Source: SVFI01 sp045588655 (GTDB lineage Bacteria; Bacillota; Clostridia; Lachnospirales; Lachnospiraceae). Taken from it: 64,000 nt of DNA. Shown one piece after another: positions 35,223 through 44,511 of this stretch. Positions within the stretch are counted from its first letter, which is position 1. Every line of letters begins with the position of its first letter. The notes beneath the pieces were generated by a model. It saw nothing but the letters and a program-made list of their open reading frames with translations. It had not been told where the DNA came from and searched no databases. The translations under genes and the position numbers were made by a program. The stretch is taken from assembly GCA_045588655.1 (NCBI GenBank), contig JAZNEP010000035.1, forward strand, positions 133,654 through 197,653, read 5' to 3'.

Positions 35223-35849
35223 TTATTTTGACTCAAAATCGTCTATGTATTGTTTGAGGAGATTTACAGTACCATCGATACCGAGCGTACTACTGTTGAT
35301 AGAGAGATTATAGCTTTCGCTAAATCCCCATCTTTTTGATGTATAGTAATTATAGTAGCTTTGACGTTGTCTGTCTTTTTTTTGAATCATGTCTTTTGCT
35401 TTCGCTTCTGACAAATCGTATTTTTGCATGATTCTCTTTATTTTACATGGCATGTCGCCATGAATAAATATGCTTAAACAATTATCATATTCACTTAAAG
35501 CATAGTCTGCACAGCGCCCTACAATAATACAAGGGCCTTCATTTGCCATTTTTTTAATGGTATCGAACTGCGCCAAAAATACCTTTTGACTGATTGGCAT
35601 ATCAATTAGTCCCGCAGCATTATATCCAAATGAATAGGTATCCATGACAAGATTATATAAAAAACTATTAGTTGGTCGTTCATCATGTGTTTGAATTAAT
35701 TCTTCGCAATAACCACTTTCCTGAGATGCTCTGGTAAGTAACTCTTTGTCATAGCATGGAATTCCTAATTCTTTTGCAAGCTTTTCACCGATTTCTCTTC
35801 CTGCTGATCCAAATTGTCGTCCTATCGTGATAACTGTTTTCATATCCAT
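35223..35849 (-). CDS. Cytidylate kinase-like family protein
   Basis: 208 residues. The P-loop is degenerate, GRQFGSAGREIGEKLAKELG (residues 9-28; G-R-Q-F-G-S-A-G-R in place of GxxGxGKS), followed by YDKELLTRA, IVGRCADYAL and RVxxxRIM-type arginines (GDMPCKIKRIMQKY). This is the 'cytidylate kinase 2' group common in Clostridia and distinct from Cmk; its substrate is unproven. Confidence 0.85.
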   Translation of the reverse strand: MDMKTVITIGRQFGSAGREIGEKLAKELGIPCYDKELLTRASQESGYCEELIQTHDERPTNSFLYNLVMDTYSFGYNAAGLIDMPISQKVFLAQFDTIKKMANEGPCIIVGRCADYALSEYDNCLSIFIHGDMPCKIKRIMQKYDLSEAKAKDMIQKKDRQRQSYYNYYTSKRWGFSESYNLSINSSTLGIDGTVNLLKQYIDDFESK

Positions 35850-35902
35850 ACCCTCTTTCTTACTTTTTTTCTATTACATAAAAATATTGATATAACAATA
35901 TT

Positions 35903-38200
35903 TTATGAACACATTTTATTTAAATATGTATTCTCGAAGGATAATACGTCCATAGGTTTGGCAAAGTAATATCCTTGGAACATGTCACATCCAATCTGTG
36001 ACAAATATTGAACCTGTTCTCTGGTTTCAACACCTTCAGATATTACTGGCATTCCAAGCTGTTTTGAAAGATTAATAATCATTTGAAGAATTTTTTTGCT
36101 ACGCTCTTCATCTTTTGATTTTTTCAAAAATACCATATCAATTTTTAAGATATCGACATGTATGTCTTTTAGCATATTTAGTGAAGAATAGCCGCTTCCA
36201 AAGTCATCCATTTCAACAGTAAATCCATAATCACGCAATCGATCAATCAATTCTAGTTGACGATCAAAATCAAGAGCTACTGCTGTCTCAGTAATCTCGA
36301 GCTTTAAATTTTGAGGAGAAATCTCATATTTTGATATCAGGTCTGTTAAAATCTTAAAAATGTCCATAAAATAGAAATCTCTAGAGGAAATGTTAACAGA
36401 AATATAAAGATGGTCATTTCCTTCTTCTTTCCATTTTTTCAGTTGTTGACATGCAAGCTCCCATATATGACAGTCAATCTCTGAGATGAGTCCGTTTCTC
36501 TCAAACAGTGGGATAAAATCGCCTGGCATAATCATTCCTCGTTCAGGATGTTGCCATCTAACAAGTGCCTCTGCACCAAGCATCTGCCCTTCTGTAGACA
36601 TTTGCGGTTGCAAATACATTTGAATTTGACCGGATGATAGAGCCTGATCAAGCTCTTGGATTAGTTGTTGCTCATACATAATGGTGTCACGCATTTTGCT
36701 GTTATAATGTGCAACACGCTTGTGATAATCTCCTTTGATGGAGTTAATCGCCATGCGGGCCCTGTCGCACATGACAGAAACAGGAATAGATCGGTCTTTA
36801 ATCTCATAAACACCGATATAGTTGATGGTAGGGAAAGAATGTTGTTTATCAATGCAGGTGTCAAATGCTTTTTGTGCATTGTTTGCAAATTCTATCTCGT
36901 TATATTTATCCTTTGCAATTAGAATACCAAATACATCGTTCGCAAGACGACCATAAAGGACAGCGTCCTTTAGATGCTCTTTTAGCATAGATGCAAAGCT
37001 AATCAATAGCTGATCTCCAGTGGAAGTTCCGAAGAAATCGTTGATCATTTTGAATTCATGAATATCTGTACAGATGATAAGTAGTTCCTTGTTCGGATAA
37101 TAACTAATATATTGCTCAGCTTTTTCTATAAAATATTCTTTATTGTACAATCCTGTCAGACTATCATGAGCTGCTAAATAGCGTTCTTGATTGAGCTGCT
37201 CTAATTCTTTTGTACAATCTTGAAATACAAAATATGCACCTTGAAGTTGGTCCGAATAATCATAAATCTTCTGTAACTGAATTTTAAAGATTCGAGCCTC
37301 ATCATTTTGATAGAATTTATGTTCTTTGGTGAAGTCCTTACAATGTTCCAGAAAGACTTTAGAACACCATTTTGTTACTAAAAGTCCATGGCTATCGGTT
37401 AGGTTATTGGAAGGATGAAACCACTCTTCTGCTTTTTTGTTTTGGTAAATAATTTGCCCATCCGCATCCAGTACAAGTAATGCTGTCGCCATATCCTGTG
37501 AAATTTGTAAAATGGTTTTAGGTAATAATTTTTTTGGTGTAAATTGAAATACACAATAATAGATACAGATGGCCTCAAGTACATATCCAAAAATAGATAA
37601 ATCCACTACGGATCGATAGGTGAAAAGATTTAAAATACTGAGACCAACTAACAATACCGCAATTAACCAATATTTGGAGCGATAATAAAGCGGTGCATGA
37701 AATGCTCGGTAAAAGAGACTGAGCAGACACCATATTACAAGCAACATAACAAAGCTGTAATGCACGTAAAACATTGGCTGAACATTTAAACAATAATACC
37801 CTTCATGTCCAAACCAAATGGTTGGTTGTAATGAAAATAGGTGCTCGAAGAAAACATTGCACATTAAAGAGGCGGAATCAATAATCAGTAAAAGAATCAA
37901 GAGCTTATTGTTTACATGAGTTTCAAACTTGGTCCCGATAAATTCAATTGAAAAATAAAGTAAATAGTATAATAACCAATCTGCTGACACAAAATAGGCG
38001 CAGTATAAAATCATGGAAAGAAACTCCGAAGAGAGACATAAATTTGCAATGTTGCAAACAACAATAAAGAATCCGATTTTAAGGATTGAATTTACGATGT
38101 CTGCCTGTCTATAGTCATCTTTCTGTTTGTAGATCTTATAAATAAAGTACCCGATAACAATCAGGGCAAAAGATAAAATTGTGATTAAAAAATATTGCAT
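35903..38200 (-). CDS. Membrane PAS-GGDEF(degenerate)-EAL protein, probable c-di-GMP phosphodiesterase
   Basis: 765 residues from the ATG at 38200, chosen because a good promoter lies at 38269-38297; a longer frame to 38404 would run through it. About eight membrane helices fill residues 1-220, then a PAS domain (about 230-330, LVLDADGQIIYQNKKAEEWF), a GGDEF domain whose motif reads ANDVF, and a C-terminal EAL domain with intact EALVRWQHP, DDFGSGYSSLNML, DILKID and SEGVETREQV. Known chemistry predicts c-di-GMP hydrolysis without synthesis. Ligand sensing through the membrane part is inference. Confidence 0.9.
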   Translation of the reverse strand: MQYFLITILSFALIVIGYFIYKIYKQKDDYRQADIVNSILKIGFFIVVCNIANLCLSSEFLSMILYCAYFVSADWLLYYLLYFSIEFIGTKFETHVNNKLLILLLIIDSASLMCNVFFEHLFSLQPTIWFGHEGYYCLNVQPMFYVHYSFVMLLVIWCLLSLFYRAFHAPLYYRSKYWLIAVLLVGLSILNLFTYRSVVDLSIFGYVLEAICIYYCVFQFTPKKLLPKTILQISQDMATALLVLDADGQIIYQNKKAEEWFHPSNNLTDSHGLLVTKWCSKVFLEHCKDFTKEHKFYQNDEARIFKIQLQKIYDYSDQLQGAYFVFQDCTKELEQLNQERYLAAHDSLTGLYNKEYFIEKAEQYISYYPNKELLIICTDIHEFKMINDFFGTSTGDQLLISFASMLKEHLKDAVLYGRLANDVFGILIAKDKYNEIEFANNAQKAFDTCIDKQHSFPTINYIGVYEIKDRSIPVSVMCDRARMAINSIKGDYHKRVAHYNSKMRDTIMYEQQLIQELDQALSSGQIQMYLQPQMSTEGQMLGAEALVRWQHPERGMIMPGDFIPLFERNGLISEIDCHIWELACQQLKKWKEEGNDHLYISVNISSRDFYFMDIFKILTDLISKYEISPQNLKLEITETAVALDFDRQLELIDRLRDYGFTVEMDDFGSGYSSLNMLKDIHVDILKIDMVFLKKSKDEERSKKILQMIINLSKQLGMPVISEGVETREQVQYLSQIGCDMFQGYYFAKPMDVLSFENTYLNKMCS

Positions 38201-38268
38201 TGCGTATACACCGCCCATTTGTTGTGTCAAAAATTGCATATGAAATGGTAAAAATACTCTACTAATAG

Positions 38269-38297
38269 AATATAATATTTTTAGTGAATAGTCAACG
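38269..38297 (-). promoter_or_regulatory. Promoter of the EAL gene
   Basis: On the minus strand: TTGACT (38297-38292) and TATTCT (38274-38269), 17-base spacer, in the gap between the ABC operon and the EAL gene. Confidence 0.65.
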
Positions 38298-38381
38298 AAA
38301 TAACTGCGTTTAACTATTGAAAAATAGTAAAATTGCACAAATAATTTACCTAAAAAATAATAGAAAATACGATTGCTAACT

Positions 38382-40565
38382 CTATTGTTGTTTTTGCATC
38401 TCAAGCTGTGCTTTTACTAAACGACTGTAGATGCCGTCTTTGCGAATGAGTTCATCATGAGAACCAATTTCTGCAATACTATGTCCGTCAATTACAATGA
38501 GGCGGTCTGCATTTTGCAGGGTAGAAAGACGATGTGCAATGGCAAAGGTAGTACGTCCTTTTGTCAGTCTTTCAAGTGCTTTTTGAATCATAAATTCGCT
38601 TTCGGTATCGAGACTTGCAGTTGCTTCATCAAGAATCAGTAGCCGAGGTTGATTTAAAATTGCACGAGCAATGGCAATACGTTGTCTTTCACCGCCGGAG
38701 AGGTTAAATCCCTTTTCTCCCACATAGGTATTATATCCGTCTGCTAATTTTGAAATGAACTCATGTGCATTGGCCATTTTCGCCGCCATAATTACTTCTT
38801 CATAGGATGCATCCGGTTTGGAAAAACGAATATTATTTAAAATTGTGCCCGAAAACAGAAAGGTTTCCTGAAGAACAACACCAATCTGTGAATGAAACTT
38901 AGAAGATTCAATGTTTTTAATATCGTGTCCGTCCACAAGTAAAGCACCGTCATCTACCTCATATAGACGCATTAAGAGGTTGATTAAGGTGGATTTTCCG
39001 GTTCCTGAAGCACCAACAATACCAATCATCTCGCCTTTTTTTATGGTTAAATTTAAATCTTCCAGTACAGGCTGGTAAGACTTGTAACCAAAGGTGGCGT
39101 GACGAAATTCGATTTCACCTTCCACGTCAAGATCAATCGGATGTTCTACATCTGTAATAAATGGTTCTTGATCCATAACATCATTGATACGTTCAATACT
39201 GCTAATTAGATCCATAATCATTCTAGGCATATGAGTCATCCAGTTTAAGTACTGATAAAGAAGCTGTGTATAGGTAATAAACTGTAACAGCTCTCCTGTG
39301 GTCATTTCATCCTGTAGAATGTCCAGACCGCCGAAGTATATAACAAGAAATACACCGGCACCCATGAGGAAATTGACAATCGGGAAAAAGATAGCCCAAA
39401 ATACTTCATTTTTTGTTTGTATGCGACAAAATTCATTGGCAAGATGATTGAACTTGTTTTTCTCATCTTCTTCTTTTCCATATGATTTTACAACGCGCAT
39501 ACCGGAAATTACGTCTTGCAGATTACTGTTGACATCATCGCCTTTTTTTCTTTGTAAATGAAAACGTCTATGAATATCATTCCAAAACGCATAGGTAAAA
39601 CCGACAGCGATTGGGATAAACAAGAAACTTAAAATTGCCAGCTTTACATTTAATAACAGCATGAAAATGATATTACAAACAAAGATAAAACAAACTGTAA
39701 ACATATTACAGAAAGTATCCTGCATAAATTCGCGGATTTTTCCTGTGTCCGATACAATACGGTTCATCAATTCGCCCGGACGTCGATCGTTGATAAAGCT
39801 TAGTGATAAAATTTGGATTTTTGCGAAAAGCTTTTCTCTTAGATCTTTTGCAATTTTAGCACCGAGCACGGTACAATAGTAACTTTTTAATATGTTAATA
39901 ATAACAATTCCGATACTTAAAATAAACATGATTCCTAGACATGTAAATGCAACAGACATCTTTCCGGTGCCGGTTTTTAATACATCGTCTACCAGATGTT
40001 TTTGAACTTCTGGATTTAAAAGTGTTACAACTGCAGCAAGAAACATCAGTATGAGGATTCCGATAAAATCTTTTTTGTAAGGCGCGGTCATTTGCAGGAA
40101 ACTCTTCCAGAATCCGCCTTCTTTGGAACAATGAGGACAATACCGGGTTCCAGGGATTGCTCTTCCGCATTCAGGACAGATTTTTTCATATTCTGTACTA
40201 ATTACTTCTTCATCACGTCCGGAAATCAGAATGTTAATACCACGTGCAATATAGGCATAGCGTGACAAATGTTTGGCAGAATACTGTACAATATGACGAC
40301 TGATTCCGTTGTGCTCGAGCACTAGAAGACCACATCCTATTTTAGCTTCTGCTTTTGCGTTTCGACAATTTGATAAGTCGATTTTTTCAATTAAAGTTCC
40401 TTGTGAGACAAGCCAAATATGTTTTGTACTGACTACAAGATAGCAGTCAGATTGCCAGGAACCATCTTCGGCAATATCAAAAGGAACGCTATAATAAATT
40501 CGTTCATCCTGCATTAATTCAATACAGGATACTGCTTCTTTCGGCAGTTTAAAATTTAATATCAT
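38382..40565 (-). CDS. ABC exporter half-transporter with N-terminal PH-like domain and zinc ribbon
   Basis: 727 residues, about 130 more than a normal half-transporter. Residues 1-125 form a beta-rich domain, then a zinc ribbon CPECGRAIPGTRYCPHC (about 134-150), six membrane helices (about 165-450) and a nucleotide-binding domain with GASGTGKSTL (Walker A), LSGGERQRIAIARAIL, LLILDEATASLD and the H-loop AIAHRLSTL. It pairs with the 780-residue transporter two genes upstream, probably as a heterodimer. Similar ABC plus DUF1854 sets are known as cyanophycin-associated, but no cyanophycin gene is present here. Confidence 0.9.
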   Translation of the reverse strand: MILNFKLPKEAVSCIELMQDERIYYSVPFDIAEDGSWQSDCYLVVSTKHIWLVSQGTLIEKIDLSNCRNAKAEAKIGCGLLVLEHNGISRHIVQYSAKHLSRYAYIARGINILISGRDEEVISTEYEKICPECGRAIPGTRYCPHCSKEGGFWKSFLQMTAPYKKDFIGILILMFLAAVVTLLNPEVQKHLVDDVLKTGTGKMSVAFTCLGIMFILSIGIVIINILKSYYCTVLGAKIAKDLREKLFAKIQILSLSFINDRRPGELMNRIVSDTGKIREFMQDTFCNMFTVCFIFVCNIIFMLLLNVKLAILSFLFIPIAVGFTYAFWNDIHRRFHLQRKKGDDVNSNLQDVISGMRVVKSYGKEEDEKNKFNHLANEFCRIQTKNEVFWAIFFPIVNFLMGAGVFLVIYFGGLDILQDEMTTGELLQFITYTQLLYQYLNWMTHMPRMIMDLISSIERINDVMDQEPFITDVEHPIDLDVEGEIEFRHATFGYKSYQPVLEDLNLTIKKGEMIGIVGASGTGKSTLINLLMRLYEVDDGALLVDGHDIKNIESSKFHSQIGVVLQETFLFSGTILNNIRFSKPDASYEEVIMAAKMANAHEFISKLADGYNTYVGEKGFNLSGGERQRIAIARAILNQPRLLILDEATASLDTESEFMIQKALERLTKGRTTFAIAHRLSTLQNADRLIVIDGHSIAEIGSHDELIRKDGIYSRLVKAQLEMQKQQ

Positions 40566-40578
40566 AGTTACCTCCGGT

Positions 40579-41121
40579 TTACAGGAATAAATCTAATTTA
40601 CGTTGTTCTTTTTGTGATAAGCGAAATACGTCCGCAATTTCAAATCGGTTTTCGTCCAGATCAGTGATAAGAAGACGGCTGTCGGTCAGTCGAACAACGG
40701 CGTTACTTCCCATGTTGATGGTAAATCTGCATTCACCACGATCAGTTACTACATGAAAATATGCATAACCGTATTCATCTTTAATATCAATGATTTTTTG
40801 AATCAGTGGTGTGAAATAACGCAAATTTAATTGCTCTTCCAACATTTGGCGAGTTTCCTTTGAAACTTTAGATAAGTCTTCGATTACGCCGATTTCCTTG
40901 GAACGTTCATCTAAAGTTCGAATAGAGATGAACTTATTAGGATCTGTAAATGGAAAAAGACGAACAACCTGAACACGGTCCCACATTTTACCATTTAATT
41001 TCAAACTCACAAATCCGCCTTTTGTTCTTTCAAATGTAGCATTATCTTTAGTGAGATAACGCAGTTCTGTCATCTCTTCCACTTCTGCTTCCATCTGTTC
41101 TATTTTAAAATCTTTACTCAT
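40579..41121 (-). CDS. DUF1854 family protein
   Basis: 180 residues, soluble, beta-rich. The stretches TKDNATFERTKGGFVSLKLNGKMWDRVQVVRLFPFTDPNKFISIRTLDERSKEIGVI and GYAYFHVVTDRGECRFTINMGSNAVVRLTDSRLLITDLDENRFEI are typical of DUF1854. It lies between two ABC exporter genes, overlapping the upstream one by eight bases, so it is likely an accessory of that transporter. The biochemical role is unknown. Confidence 0.85.
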   Translation of the reverse strand: MSKDFKIEQMEAEVEEMTELRYLTKDNATFERTKGGFVSLKLNGKMWDRVQVVRLFPFTDPNKFISIRTLDERSKEIGVIEDLSKVSKETRQMLEEQLNLRYFTPLIQKIIDIKDEYGYAYFHVVTDRGECRFTINMGSNAVVRLTDSRLLITDLDENRFEIADVFRLSQKEQRKLDLFL

Positions 41122-43456
41122 TTTCAGTTTCTCCTTTCAATGCAAGTGATTTCGTCTGAAGCTCCAGAAGTTTGAAATAGATTCCACCTAAAGCTTCCAG
41201 TTCACTGTGAGTTCCTTCTTCAACAATTCGACCATTATCTATGACTACCAGACGATCCGCATCTCTTAACGTGGATAAGCGGTGTGCAATTGACAAGGTA
41301 GTTCTGCCTTTGACAAGGTAGGTCAAAGATTTTTGAATGGCCTTTTCTGTCTCAGTATCCACGCTTGCTGTAGCTTCATCTAAGATTAGAATCTTTGGGT
41401 TGGCAAGAATGGCTCTTGCAATAGAGATTCGCTGTTTCTCACCACCAGACAAATCCTTACCGGAAGCACCGATGACAGTATCGTATCCATCTGTCATATT
41501 TGAGATAAACTCATGGGCACTGGCCAATATTGCAGCGTTGACAATATCAGTTCGTGTAGCTTCTGGATTGGCGTATGCAATGTTTTCTGCTACTGTTCCC
41601 ATAAAAATATAGGTATCTTGAGAAACCATGGCTACATTTCGGCGTAAATCACGAAACGCAAGGTCTTTTACATCAATATTATCTAAACGAATGGTACCTT
41701 CGTTGGTATCGTACAAGCGAGAAATCAAATTAACCAAGGTAGTCTTTCCGGCACCGGAACGCCCAACAATACCAAGCATTTCACCCGGCTTCACATGTAA
41801 ATTAATATCTTTAAGAATAGGAGTATTTAATTCATATCCGAATGTCACATGATCAAGTTGGATTTCACCGCGTGGACTGTTTAAGTGAATCGGATGATCT
41901 ATTTCCTGAATGTCAGGAATTGCGTCCATAATCTCAAATATACGTTGTGCAGAGTTAATGCTGTCAGACCACATATGAAATACACGTGAAAAGAAATTCA
42001 TTGGTCCATTTAATTGTGCAACATAACCGACAAATGTAATCAGTACACCAAGTTCGATATTTCCGGTATTCATAAGAAGGATAACACCAAGAATCCATAC
42101 CCAGATATTGGAAATTTCCTGGACCAGATTATATAAAATTGTAAATCGATTATTGTATTTTACGATTCTTACTTCTGCATCACGTAAATATTCATTTGGT
42201 CCTTCAAAATGTTGCTTTTCCTGTTCCTGCTGACCAAATGATTTAACGACACGAGCACCTGTTAAATTATCGTTTACACGCGTATTCACAGAGCGTTCTG
42301 CACGGTGACGTCTTCCGAAGAGACTCCATAATTTTGGCTTTAACTTAACACTCATTACAACAAGAAGTGGTAACAGAATACAAGCAGCCAGTGCCATCGG
42401 CCAATTTAGTCGGAACATTACCACAAAGGATGAAATAATGGTAAAACCATGTACAAATATGTAAGGGAAACCATCTAAATAAAAATAGGTTACACGATCC
42501 GCATCACTAAGAACGCGAGTCATAAGGCTTCCGGTTTGTTTGCTTGTAAAAAAGTTAATTGAGAGATTTCCCATGGCTGAAAATACATCTTCTTTGATAT
42601 CACGAATCGTTTCCGCTACAATCTGTGCCATGAGCGTTCCCTGAATCAGAGCCACCAGTTGTTGAACGATTTTAGAAAGCAACATAACTAACACTAAAAG
42701 ACCAAGTGCAAGTGTATACTCTCCTGCTATTCCATACTTAGCCAAGAAAGTATCGTCTTTGGCTAAAATACTGTCATATAATACAGTGCCGCTTAAATAT
42801 GGCCAGACTAAATTCATTCCTGCTGCAGCAAAGTAACATACAAACAGAATAAGGAGTTTCCATTTGTAACGTAAGAAATAATTCATCGTACGCATGAAAA
42901 TGGAACGTTTATTCATACATTTAGGACATATTTTTCGTTTTGGATCCGGATACATGGTACCACATACCGGACAGTATGCTTCAGAATCCTCTTCTTTTTC
43001 TGCAGCCGCTTCAAGGTCATCTGCAGCACTAGGATCTTTCTTTAATGTTTTATAACTTTTTAGAAAGATATTCATTTGCTCCAGATACAAATTGGTTAAA
43101 GCACCGATTCGCAACTGAATTCCCTGATGATATATGGTTACCAGATTTGTTGCGACCTGTTTTTCAATTTTCATATGAGCAGTTTCATTTAGTGGCAACA
43201 ATTTATAGGCGTATTCCAAGGTATCTTCACCGTATTCTACGTCTTTACTCTTTGTTCCGCGAAAATAACGTATACGGTTTCCTATCGGTTCGCTAGTTAC
43301 AATACCTAGTGTATCTGCAGTCAAAAACAAATAACCGCTAATGTATTCACAGGCTTCCGATAAATCGATAGGACATACTTCTATGATATCGGATGCACGA
43401 ATGCCCTGTGATTTTAGTAAATCCAGTACACGTACCGGTAACTTATTTTCTTTCAT
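41114..43456 (-). CDS. ABC exporter half-transporter with N-terminal domain and zinc ribbon
   Basis: 780 residues from the ATG at 43456, which has GGAGG five bases ahead; the ATG at 43468 lies before that site. Layout parallels the second exporter: N-terminal beta-rich domain (about 1-150), zinc ribbon CPVCGTMYPDPKRKICPKC (about 165-183), six membrane helices, then GRSGAGKTTLVNL, LSGGEKQRISIARAIL, LILDEATASVDTE and SIAHRLSTL. All nucleotide-binding motifs are intact in both halves. First large gene of a three-gene operon preceded by a leader ORF and terminator. Confidence 0.92.
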   Translation of the reverse strand: MKENKLPVRVLDLLKSQGIRASDIIEVCPIDLSEACEYISGYLFLTADTLGIVTSEPIGNRIRYFRGTKSKDVEYGEDTLEYAYKLLPLNETAHMKIEKQVATNLVTIYHQGIQLRIGALTNLYLEQMNIFLKSYKTLKKDPSAADDLEAAAEKEEDSEAYCPVCGTMYPDPKRKICPKCMNKRSIFMRTMNYFLRYKWKLLILFVCYFAAAGMNLVWPYLSGTVLYDSILAKDDTFLAKYGIAGEYTLALGLLVLVMLLSKIVQQLVALIQGTLMAQIVAETIRDIKEDVFSAMGNLSINFFTSKQTGSLMTRVLSDADRVTYFYLDGFPYIFVHGFTIISSFVVMFRLNWPMALAACILLPLLVVMSVKLKPKLWSLFGRRHRAERSVNTRVNDNLTGARVVKSFGQQEQEKQHFEGPNEYLRDAEVRIVKYNNRFTILYNLVQEISNIWVWILGVILLMNTGNIELGVLITFVGYVAQLNGPMNFFSRVFHMWSDSINSAQRIFEIMDAIPDIQEIDHPIHLNSPRGEIQLDHVTFGYELNTPILKDINLHVKPGEMLGIVGRSGAGKTTLVNLISRLYDTNEGTIRLDNIDVKDLAFRDLRRNVAMVSQDTYIFMGTVAENIAYANPEATRTDIVNAAILASAHEFISNMTDGYDTVIGASGKDLSGGEKQRISIARAILANPKILILDEATASVDTETEKAIQKSLTYLVKGRTTLSIAHRLSTLRDADRLVVIDNGRIVEEGTHSELEALGGIYFKLLELQTKSLALKGETENE

Positions 43457-43503
43457 AATAACCTCCATTCTGTCACATATGTTCTGTCAATTGATTTTGG
43501 GTA

Positions 43504-43537
43504 TAAAAAAAGATTCCTGAAATTATTTCAGAAATCT
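43504..43537 (-). terminator. Terminator/attenuator between the leader ORF and the ABC operon
   Basis: On the minus strand: AGATTTCTGAAA pairs with TTTCAGGAATCT around a TAA loop, then TTTTTTTATA. An 8-base inverted repeat (TTTGGGTA / TACCCAAA; + strand 43576-43583 and 43496-43503) encloses the hairpin. Confidence 0.8.
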
Positions 43538-43589
43538 GTCAAACCACATAATAGATATGAAAAGGCATAAAATTTTACCCAAATAAACT

Positions 43590-43694
43590 TCATGCAAAAT
43601 CATATAAAGGAGGTTGCACAACATGATCTCTGAAATATGAATCGTTTTTCGGCAAATGTTTTTTCACCATAAAATAAGTTCTAATCTTAGTCAT
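43590..43694 (-). CDS. 34-residue leader peptide ORF upstream of the ABC-DUF1854-ABC operon
   Basis: ATG at 43694 with an ideal site AAAGGAGGTG (43709-43700) and stop TGA at 43592-43590. The peptide starts MTKIRTYFMVKKHLPKNDSY and ends PPLYDFA; it is basic in the first half, with no hydrophobic helix. It lies between a strong promoter and a terminator that precedes the ABC genes, the layout of a translational attenuator; alternatively it is a small secreted or regulatory peptide. Not recognised. Confidence 0.6.
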   Translation of the reverse strand: MTKIRTYFMVKKHLPKNDSYFRDHVVQPPLYDFA

Positions 43695-43751
43695 ATTGAC
43701 ACCTCCTTTCAAAATTTAATGTTATGTGATCGAGTTACAAAATTTTCCATG

Positions 43752-43780
43752 ATTATAACACTATAAAAATGGAATTGCAA
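43752..43780 (-). promoter_or_regulatory. Promoter of the leader ORF and ABC operon
   Basis: On the minus strand: TTGCAA (43780-43775) and TATAAT (43757-43752) with a 17-base spacer and a TG one base upstream of the -10 (extended -10). Confidence 0.8.
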
Positions 43781-43829
43781 TACTAAATTCAAAAAATATA
43801 TAGGTAATAATTTTTCATATCAGCAAATA

Positions 43830-44474
43830 TCACGCAAGATATTGTAGAATATCACTTGGTGAGTGTGCAATATATGTAGCTCCGGCGTCGGATAATTCGG
43901 ACAAATTACCATAACCATATAATACACCGATTGAATGGAGCCCTGACATTTGTGCGCCTGTTATGTCTTGTTCTCTGTCGCCTATCATAATGGCAGACGA
44001 CAGATTAGAAATGTTACACTGCTCTAGTGCATATGAAATCACATCTGACTTTTTTACTCTTGTCTGATCCATAGTTGCACCTGCAATAAAATCAAAATAT
44101 TGATCCAAATGAAAATGCTTTAATATTTTAATAGCAAAAAACTCCGGTTTTGAGGTGGCAAGAATAATGGTTTTATTTTGCTCTTTTAGTCGCATTAATA
44201 AAGATTCAATTCCGGGATAGACCTCGTTTTCATATAATCCGGTATCACTAAAATATTCTCTGTAGTAGTCAACTGCTTTTTCGCTCTCTTCTTTTGAAAA
44301 TCCATAGTATTTTTCAAAAGATTCTGCCAGTGGAGGTCCGATGAAGGGATAAAGAGAAGAACGATCCTCCACCTCAATGTTATATTTTTTCAGGGCATAC
44401 ATAACAGAATTTGTAATACCGAGTCCCGGATCTGTTAATGTACCATCTAAATCAAATAATATATATTGATACAT
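43830..44474 (-). CDS. HAD-superfamily hydrolase, phosphoglycolate phosphatase-like
   Basis: 214 residues. HAD motif I is LFDLDGTLTDPG (Asp nucleophile, residues 6-17), motif II lies in ILATSKPEF, motif III Lys in TRVKKSDVI and motif IV in IMIGDREQDITGA. A helical cap follows motif I (C1 type), the PGP/PpaX group. It is 37 bases after the CPBP gene and may be the last gene of the merR operon. Confidence 0.9.
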   Translation of the reverse strand: MYQYILFDLDGTLTDPGLGITNSVMYALKKYNIEVEDRSSLYPFIGPPLAESFEKYYGFSKEESEKAVDYYREYFSDTGLYENEVYPGIESLLMRLKEQNKTIILATSKPEFFAIKILKHFHLDQYFDFIAGATMDQTRVKKSDVISYALEQCNISNLSSAIMIGDREQDITGAQMSGLHSIGVLYGYGNLSELSDAGATYIAHSPSDILQYLA

Positions 44475-44511
44475 AATTTTGTCACCTCATTTTATATTGA
44501 TTGCATTTAAA

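Noticed and set aside
41114..43456. Frameshift or fusion because the ABC proteins are longer than usual.
   Set aside because: Both transporters share the same extra N-terminal domain plus zinc ribbon in the same order, so the length is a family trait.
43600..43625. A + strand AGGAGG followed by a short ATG ORF near 43608-43640.
   Set aside because: It stops within a few codons and lies antisense to the better supported 34-codon leader ORF.
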